The notes beneath the pieces were generated by a model. That model did not search any database. It was given only the letters and a program-made list of their open reading frames with translations, and was not told the DNA's origin. Of a stretch of 64,000 bases of DNA, positions 58,881 through 64,000 are shown piece by piece; within the stretch, counting starts at the first letter, position 1; each line of letters begins with the position of its first letter. Both the position numbers and the translations under genes were made by a program. The DNA comes from Myxococcota bacterium. Its GTDB lineage: Bacteria > Myxococcota_A > UBA9160 > SMWR01. Where the stretch lies: the NCBI GenBank assembly GCA_022447545.1, contig JAKVBI010000017.1, forward strand, positions 115,888-179,887, in the 5' to 3' direction.

Positions 58881-60131
58881 CTACGCGAATTCCACCGGTA
58901 ACGTCGAAAGCCCACGCAGGAACAGGTTGCTCCGGAATGCGGGCGGCTCGCTCGTGAATTGGAGCTTGGGGATGCGCGCCAGCAGGGTGCTCAGAGCCGT
59001 CTGGATTTCGAGTCTCGCGAGCGAGGCCCCGAGGCATGTGTGGTAGCCCATGCCGAAAGTGACGTGGGGGTTCGGATCACGTCCCAGATTCAGCTGGTCC
59101 GGGTCCTGGAAAGCGCCAGGGTCACGGTTGGCAGCGCCGTTGAACAGGACGCAGACTTCTCCGGGGGGGATCGCCTGGTCCCCGATCTGCATGGTCTCGT
59201 TGGCGACACGCTGGCTGATCTGTACCGAGGTGTCGAATCGCAGGAACTCCTCCACAGCCCGTTGCATCCGAGACGGATCAGCGCGCAATTCGGCCTGTTG
59301 GGAGGGGTGGTTCAGGAGCGCGTTGACCGCCATGGCAATCAGGTCGGCGGTAGTCCCGTGGCCCGCTTGCAGGAGGATGTAACAGCTGCCCACGAGTTCC
59401 TCGTCGGACAAGCGTCCTCCCCCGTCCTCGGCCTCGATCAATGCGCTCATCAGGTCCTCACGGGGATGGCGGCGGTGCTCGCGAATCAGACCCAGGAAGT
59501 AGTCCTGGAATCCGCGAGTTGCCTCTTCGCCACGTGCCACCACTTCCTCGGAGATCAGCCCCAATTCTCCGCGACGGTGGGAGTCGTGGGCCCAGCGCTG
59601 GAAAAGCGGCAAGTCTTCTGCGGGGACGCCCAACATCTCGCAGATCACCACCATGGGAAGCGGGTAGGCGAAATCAGCCACGACATCCATCCCGTTTGCA
59701 TCCACCACCGGGTCGAGGAGTTCGTCTACGACCTGTTGGATGCGTTCGCGACGCAGGTCCACCGAGCGGGGTGTGAAGGCCCGGGAGATCAGGGAACGGA
59801 CGCGGTCGTGCTGTTCGGGTTGCATGAAGAGCAGGGTGTTGAGTTGCATTTCGTAGAAGATTCGTCCGGCGGGACCCTGGTCGAAAATCTCGACGCCGCG
59901 ATGGTCGCTTCGTGCCGCGCGGTGCCGCAACACGGTTCGCACGTCGGCGTGTCGAGTCAGCAGCCAGGCGGGACTTCCGGTCAGTTGGTCGGTGTGGAAG
60001 CAGGGGGCCAGGGATCGCAGGCGGTGCAGGTAGGGGTAGAGGGCGCCCCGGCGTTCCGGGTCGGAGATGATGGCGAGAATCTCTCCCGGATCGTCAAGAG
60101 TATTGGCGTCGAGTTCGAGAGGGGCTTCCAT
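58881..60131 (-). CDS. Cytochrome P450
   Basis: 416 residues from ATG 60131; the frame extends to a TTG at 60170. The I helix reads CYILLQAGHGTTADLIAMAV, with Gly in place of the usual acid before the Thr pair. The K helix is EEFLRFDTSVQISQ and the heme loop FGMGYHTCLGASLARLEIQT (about 361-380). It is similar to the P450 at 30463-31716. Loss of the Asp or Glu before Thr could affect proton delivery. It is adjacent to a second P450 at 60207 on the same strand, 75 bases away. Substrate unknown; no ferredoxin gene nearby. Confidence 0.9.
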   Translation of the reverse strand: MEAPLELDANTLDDPGEILAIISDPERRGALYPYLHRLRSLAPCFHTDQLTGSPAWLLTRHADVRTVLRHRAARSDHRGVEIFDQGPAGRIFYEMQLNTLLFMQPEQHDRVRSLISRAFTPRSVDLRRERIQQVVDELLDPVVDANGMDVVADFAYPLPMVVICEMLGVPAEDLPLFQRWAHDSHRRGELGLISEEVVARGEEATRGFQDYFLGLIREHRRHPREDLMSALIEAEDGGGRLSDEELVGSCYILLQAGHGTTADLIAMAVNALLNHPSQQAELRADPSRMQRAVEEFLRFDTSVQISQRVANETMQIGDQAIPPGEVCVLFNGAANRDPGAFQDPDQLNLGRDPNPHVTFGMGYHTCLGASLARLEIQTALSTLLARIPKLQFTSEPPAFRSNLFLRGLSTLPVEFA

Positions 60132-60206
60132 GGTCTCGTCAAATTCGACCCGGGAGGATTCGCTCGGCAACGAGGTTCGAGGGTTCGTGCATTTCGTCTT
60201 GGGTGA

Positions 60207-61424
60207 TCACCGGTCGGAGGTCGAGTACTTGATGGGGATGTGCTTGACGCCATCGATGAAATGCGAGCGCAGGTATTCGATGTCTCCCGCGATTTCGATG
60301 TCGGGCATGCGAGTGAGGAGTTGGCGGAACATCTCTCGGATCTCCTGGCGTGCCAGGTGGGTTCCCAGGCAGAAGTGCTCACCTACTCCGAAGGACAGGT
60401 GGTTGTTGGGCTTGCGAGTGATGTCGAAGCGATCGGGGTCTTCGAAGATCTCCTCGTCGCGGTTGGCGGATGGGTACCAGAGGGTCACCTTGTCGCCCTG
60501 ACGGAGTTTGACACCGCGGAGTTCGGTGTCTGCAGTGACGGTCCGGCGGAAATACATCACCGGGGGTCGATAGCGCAGCATCTCTTCAACGGCGTTGGGG
60601 ATCAGAGATGCGTCGTCGATCAGGCGCTGTTTCTGTTCCGGATGGTCGAGCAGCAGCAGCAGTCCATGAGAGATCATGTTGCGGGTGGTTTCGTTCCCGG
60701 CGATGGCCAGGATGAGGAAGAAGGCGTCGAACTCCGCCATGGAGATTCGTTGGCCATCGACCTCACCGTGGAGGATTGCGCTCATGAGATCGCCACGAGG
60801 GGCTTCGAGGCGTTGCTCGGCCTGTCCGTGGGCGTAGAGGAACATCTCGGCCGCCGCGCGCATTTCCTCGCCCTCGGCAGTCTGGTATTCAGGGTCCTCT
60901 CGGCCGATCATTCGGTTGCTCCAGTCGAAGATCTTGTGGCGGTCTTCATGCGGCACGCCGAGCAGTTCGCCGATGACCTGCAGGGGCAATTCCGCTGCGA
61001 TGTCGGTGACGAAATCGCAGGCTCCGAGTGGGGTCGCCCGATCGAGGATGTCCTTGACGAGTTTCTCGCTGTGGCTCTGCAGCTGCGCGATCTGTCGCGG
61101 TGTGAATCCAGCGTTGACGAGTTTGCGGTAGCGCACGTGCTCGGGGGGGTCCATGTCGAGGAGTACGGGTGCCTGCAATCCGCCTTCCTCGCGCTGACGG
61201 GCGTCGGGGTCCTCGATGTTGGTGCCCTGATTCGACGAAAAGAGTATTGGGTTCTTACCGATGGTCCGGATGTCTTCGTGCTTGGTAATGACCCAGAATC
61301 CGGGACCTCCGAAGCGGTCGCCCTCGTGCCATGCGACGGGTTGCTCCCGTCGAAGGGTGCGGAAGACCTCGTGGGGAAACCCCTGGGAAAAGCTGTCGGC
61401 GTGGGACAAGTCGGGGATCTTCAT
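60207..61424 (-). CDS. Cytochrome P450, CYP125/CYP142-like
   Basis: 405 residues. The I helix is FLILAIAGNETTRNMISHGL, the K-helix ExxR lies in EEMLRYRPPVMYFRRT, and the heme loop is FGVGEHFCLGTHLARQEIRE (about 345-364). The C-terminal stretch YLRSHFIDGVKHIPIKY closely parallels the SNFINGIKHMPVRF end of CYP125 and CYP142, steroid C26/C27 hydroxylases of mycobacteria, and RRTVTADTELRGVKLRQGDK also fits that clade. Steroid or long-branched-alkyl terminal hydroxylation is therefore a reasonable inference. It precedes the second P450 at 58881 on the same strand by 75 bases. Confidence 0.9.
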   Translation of the reverse strand: MKIPDLSHADSFSQGFPHEVFRTLRREQPVAWHEGDRFGGPGFWVITKHEDIRTIGKNPILFSSNQGTNIEDPDARQREEGGLQAPVLLDMDPPEHVRYRKLVNAGFTPRQIAQLQSHSEKLVKDILDRATPLGACDFVTDIAAELPLQVIGELLGVPHEDRHKIFDWSNRMIGREDPEYQTAEGEEMRAAAEMFLYAHGQAEQRLEAPRGDLMSAILHGEVDGQRISMAEFDAFFLILAIAGNETTRNMISHGLLLLLDHPEQKQRLIDDASLIPNAVEEMLRYRPPVMYFRRTVTADTELRGVKLRQGDKVTLWYPSANRDEEIFEDPDRFDITRKPNNHLSFGVGEHFCLGTHLARQEIREMFRQLLTRMPDIEIAGDIEYLRSHFIDGVKHIPIKYSTSDR

Positions 61425-61622
61425 GGGGATGTCCTGTCTTCTAAGGGGGGCATGAAGGATACCCCGGGATCGCCTTGGCTGTCCCCATCGCGTTTTTGAA
61501 GGCTGAATCGGCGCCCGTGGGAGAAAACTTCTTGGTTCCGAGGCAAGGGGAAGGCGGCAGACGCGGTCGAAGGGAACGCAAGAGGAGGTGATCGAGGGGA
61601 ATGCGGGTCCGGCGCGGCGGGC

Positions 61623-62438
61623 TCAGCGGCCCAGGGCCACGGCCAGCTGCCTGGATTGGGCCAACAGGGTTCCACACGGACTCCAGATCTCTCCGTCCTC
61701 CTCGACGAAGCCATCTCTTGCCAGCCGAGATCGACAAACGGCCAGGCAGAATGCGTCGGGAGCGATCTCGAGCGATGACGGATCGGCTCGGAAGTGGACG
61801 GTCAGCTCGACGGTGGGTACGGGTCCGAGGGAGAAATCGTCCGTCGTCAAGGCGAAGGAACTGGGTGGAAGCGCGTCCGCGTAGGCGGCGATCAGGAAGG
61901 GATCCAGGGGTTGGGGCTCGGCGGCTCTCAGCCAGGCCACCGACCGAGCTTCGCGGGCTCCATTTTCGATCGTCGGATCGCTGACGAAGCGATGTTCGTA
62001 ACGTTGATGGATGGGAATCACCAACGGCTTGGGGGCGATCGAGCTCGGCGGCGGGACTTCGGGCATGGGGTGATGGTCGAATTCCTGGCTCTCACGCGGT
62101 GTCGAGAGGGCCGCCAAACCCATGGCTCGGAGATAGGAGCCCTGCATCATGCGCACGGACACGCTGGTCAGGGATCGTCCTCGTCTTTCGGTGTCGACCT
62201 GAATGTGCGCTTCGCCTTCGGCTGGTGGGGACACGTAGTGGATGGTGAATGAACGGGGGGTTCGGTTCGAATCCTCCACGTGGCTGCAGATGGCTCGTAG
62301 AAGCAGAGCTGCGATGTATCCACCGTTGGGCCCGCGCTCGACCCACCATCCGCGATCGATGTCCACGCGGTACCGACCTTCATCGACACGGGCGACGGAC
62401 GTGTCGTGGTCGAAACGTGTGTTTTTCGAGCATGTCAC
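61623..62438 (-). CDS. Acyl-CoA thioesterase-like double-hotdog protein
   Basis: 271 residues. DRGWWVERGPNGGYIAALLL (about 28-47) is the N-terminal hotdog signature of the TesB-like/4HBT_3 family, and SFTIHYVSPPAEGEAHIQVD follows. The second hotdog has DALPPSSFALTTDDFSLGPV, PTVELTVHFRADPSSLEIAP and SRLARDGFVEEDGEIWSPCG (about 240-258), the latter with the conserved EDGxIWxxxGxLLAxSRQ pattern. The family hydrolyses acyl-CoA thioesters. It follows the epimerase gene by 19 bases on the same strand and is likely co-transcribed. Confidence 0.85.
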   Translation of the reverse strand: MTCSKNTRFDHDTSVARVDEGRYRVDIDRGWWVERGPNGGYIAALLLRAICSHVEDSNRTPRSFTIHYVSPPAEGEAHIQVDTERRGRSLTSVSVRMMQGSYLRAMGLAALSTPRESQEFDHHPMPEVPPPSSIAPKPLVIPIHQRYEHRFVSDPTIENGAREARSVAWLRAAEPQPLDPFLIAAYADALPPSSFALTTDDFSLGPVPTVELTVHFRADPSSLEIAPDAFCLAVCRSRLARDGFVEEDGEIWSPCGTLLAQSRQLAVALGR

Positions 62439-62457
62439 GTGTGCGGTTCGCTCCCCA

Positions 62458-63543
62458 TCAGGCCTTTAGAGCGGGCTCCACAAGTTGGAGTTCGATCAGG
62501 GTTTTTCCCGTGTCTCGCAGGGTGTCCTCCAGGGAATGGGGCTCGAGTCCCAATTCCTCGCGGGCCTTGTCACAGTAGCCTCGTGGGCCGTCGAAGACCT
62601 GACCGTGTTTTTGGAGATAGGCCAACATTTCGGGTGGAGCTCCTCCGACATCGAAGCGGGGGAAGATTCTCTGGAGATGTGCCTGTAACTGGACGATGTC
62701 GATCAAGCCCGATGGATCATGGGCTGTCAGTTGGTAGCGAGATCCGTTCTGGCAGGCAGAGTTGCTCAGAACCAACGCGTGGGCTTCTCCGACATCGCGC
62801 ACGTCGACGATGTTCCAAAGAGACTGCCACATGCGTTTGCATGGTTTCCCTCGAAGCATACGCCCGACGAACCACTGCCACGAGAATACGAGTTCGTGGG
62901 AACGACTCAAAAGGGGTCCAAGGACGATGGCCGGGCAAACCGAGATGGCGTCGAAGCGTCCATCGTTCTCGGCTGTTCTGTATGCCAACTGCTCCGCTTC
63001 CACCTTGGCCATCGCATAGGCGTTTTCCCCGATCTCGTCGATTCGATCGAGGTTCCAATCTTCGTCTCCTTCGCGATGGTCGGATGCCCAGTCCTTTTCG
63101 CTGAAGACATAGCCAGGCTCGGCTGGATGCCGGATGGCGGCGAATGAACTGGTATAGACGAATCGCGAGACGGTGCCGGCCGCTTTGACCGAATCGAGGA
63201 CGTTGCGGGTTCCCTCCACCGCGCCGTCGTAGATCTGTCGCGAATCGTTGGCTCCGCCATAGGCCATGGCGGTGGCCGTGTGGAGCACCGCCGCACAGTT
63301 CTCGAAGGGCTCGTCGTAGCTCTTTGGGTCCAGGAGGTTGGCTTCAAAGAACGTGATGGAGCCGGATCGATGGTCTGCGTTCAAGGCATCGAGGTGCTTC
63401 CTCTTGTCCGGGTGGGTGCGGTCGGTCACGCAGGCATGCACCTCGTATCCGCGCTTCAACAGGGCGGCGACGACATGGGAGCCCACATAACCGGAGGCTC
63501 CGGTAACGGCGATGGGACCGGTAGAGGGCTGTATGGAAGGAAT
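62458..63543 (-). CDS. Extended SDR (dihydroflavonol reductase-like) with apparent ATT start
   Basis: About 361 residues. The first in-frame ATG, GTG or TTG is a GTG at 63486, but that would cut the nucleotide-binding motif in half: the frame upstream reads IAVTGASGYVGSHVVAALLK. An ATT at 63541-63543, preceded by GGGAGG with a six-base gap, is the best-placed start and keeps the whole GxxGxxG site; an in-frame TGA closes the frame 27 bases further up. VLHTATAMAYGGANDSRQIY, FVYTSSFAAIRHPAE and NAYAMAKVEAEQLAYR (YxxxK) follow the family pattern. It probably reduces an aldehyde or ketone with NADPH. The thioesterase gene follows by 19 bases. Confidence 0.85.
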   Translation of the reverse strand: MPSIQPSTGPIAVTGASGYVGSHVVAALLKRGYEVHACVTDRTHPDKRKHLDALNADHRSGSITFFEANLLDPKSYDEPFENCAAVLHTATAMAYGGANDSRQIYDGAVEGTRNVLDSVKAAGTVSRFVYTSSFAAIRHPAEPGYVFSEKDWASDHREGDEDWNLDRIDEIGENAYAMAKVEAEQLAYRTAENDGRFDAISVCPAIVLGPLLSRSHELVFSWQWFVGRMLRGKPCKRMWQSLWNIVDVRDVGEAHALVLSNSACQNGSRYQLTAHDPSGLIDIVQLQAHLQRIFPRFDVGGAPPEMLAYLQKHGQVFDGPRGYCDKAREELGLEPHSLEDTLRDTGKTLIELQLVEPALKA

Positions 63544-63617
63544 GGTGAACCTCCCGTGGACCAGGGGGTTTCAGATTCTGCCAACGATCCCGGACGCCCC
63601 GGGTCGCCGATGTTGGG

Positions 63618-64000
63618 TCATCCGAGTCGAGGAGCGGGGCGATCCGGAGGGTCTACTTTGTAGAGTCGAGCTGCGTTGTCGAACAACAGCTTTCGGCGAA
63701 CCCGCTCCGGTGAGTTCGCCAGTCCGGCATCGACCTTTTCGCGTACGTTTCCGTAGAGACACACGGGATGGGGGTAGTCGGTTTCGAAGAGCACATTGTC
63801 CTCGGGAATGCGGCCGATCAGGTCGGCCGGGGCGTGCTCTTCGAAGAAATAGCAGGTGGAGACCTGTCTGTTGAAATACTCGCTGGGCTTCATTTCGAAT
63901 TCCGGTCGCGTCTGGGCCACGTTCCCATAGTCGAAGGTGTAGTCGGCCGATTCCAATAGGAAGGGGATGAATCCCATTCCACTCTCCACGGAGATGAACT
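63618..64000 (-). CDS. Amidohydrolase family 2, C-terminal part (5' end outside window)
   Basis: About 127 residues are visible; the frame is open to the window edge. FISVESGMGFIPFLLESADY matches the SVESGVGWIPTYLEMADW segment of the amidohydrolase at 5796-6965, EMKPSEYFNRQVSTCYFFEE matches its LLPSEYFRRQIYGCFWLE, and NVLFETDYPHPVCLYGN carries the last metal Asp. RVRRKLLFDNAARLYKVD ends the domain. It is a close paralogue of that gene. The N-terminal metal motif lies beyond the window. Confidence 0.85.
   Translation of the reverse strand, partial: FISVESGMGFIPFLLESADYTFDYGNVAQTRPEFEMKPSEYFNRQVSTCYFFEEHAPADLIGRIPEDNVLFETDYPHPVCLYGNVREKVDAGLANSPERVRRKLLFDNAARLYKVDPPDRPAPRLG

Noticed and set aside
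58959-61499. Two long plus-strand frames of about 415 codons each
   Set aside because: They are antisense to the two P450 genes, whose I-helix, ExxR and heme motifs are intact.
1-64000. tRNA, rRNA, CRISPR, insertion sequence or prophage signals
   Set aside because: I looked for cloverleaf-like, repeat-spacer and transposase patterns on both strands by eye and saw none; a dedicated scan (tRNAscan-SE, Infernal, ISfinder) would be needed to exclude small elements.

Overview
This is a GC-rich, gene-dense chromosomal window from a heterotrophic Gram-negative bacterium. The Gram-negative reading rests on a PEP-CTERM surface protein, several lipoproteins and a DevBCA-type envelope exporter. The metabolic gene set resembles that of actinobacterial lipid and steroid degraders: LLM-class flavoproteins, a PPOX-type flavin/F420 protein, many P450s, CaiB/BaiF CoA-transferases, acyl-CoA dehydrogenases and an Ltp2-like thiolase with a DUF35 partner. 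A deltaproteobacterial/Myxococcota-type or Binatota-like host is the best guess, but this is inference; no rRNA or other marker is present. I found no tRNA, rRNA, CRISPR array, insertion sequence or prophage.

Layout. 1-8.6 kb: SDR fragment, PPOX protein, sulfotransferase, LLM protein, a DegT-fold protein with His in place of the PLP lysine, a CoA-transferase, an amidohydrolase and a KstD-like flavoprotein. 8.6-13.1 kb: a DUF3604 exported protein and RNase R. 13.1-30.3 kb is entirely on the minus strand. Reading in the direction of transcription it holds an ABC-F ATPase, a three-gene carboxyltransferase/CoA-transferase operon joined by ATGA overlaps, a cupredoxin lipoprotein, a second lipoprotein, and then an eight-gene catabolic run: SnoaL-like, SDR, LLM, acyl-CoA ligase, two acyl-CoA dehydrogenases, KstD-like flavoprotein, EthD-like.

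30.4-38.7 kb: a P450, an orphan PEP-CTERM gene with a long AT-rich leader and a clear terminator, an MBL hydrolase, a decayed LLM pseudogene, then a divergent pair (P450 and an apparent SCP2-PhyH fusion) and an epoxide hydrolase. 38.7-43.2 kb: a DevB-DevC-DevA exporter whose ATPase carries a C-terminal GAF domain with a full NKFDE motif, followed by an NAD-dependent epimerase that ends in a 14-bp hairpin. 43.2-50.5 kb: amidohydrolase, thiolase-like/DUF35 pair, metallophosphoesterase, cyclic-nucleotide-binding-fold protein, argG and a polytopic membrane protein. 50.8-54.2 kb: the circularly permuted ATP-grasp / alpha-E / transglutaminase operon. 54.2-64 kb: LLM plus zinc dehydrogenase, a second zinc dehydrogenase, a sulfatase-fold lipoprotein with Thr at the nucleophile site, two P450s (one CYP125/142-like), a thioesterase, an epimerase apparently starting at ATT, and a truncated amidohydrolase.

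Together the genes suggest activation (ligase, CoA-transferases), desaturation (paired dehydrogenases, KstD-like flavoproteins), hydroxylation (P450s, PhyH), epoxide opening and side-chain cleavage (Ltp2-like/DUF35) of hydrophobic, possibly steroid- or isoprenoid-like acids. The substrate cannot be read from sequence. The most interesting candidates are the GAF-fused exporter, the SCP2-PhyH fusion, the lysine-less DegT protein, the Thr-type sulfatase-fold lipoprotein, and the carboxyltransferase operon without biotin subunits.
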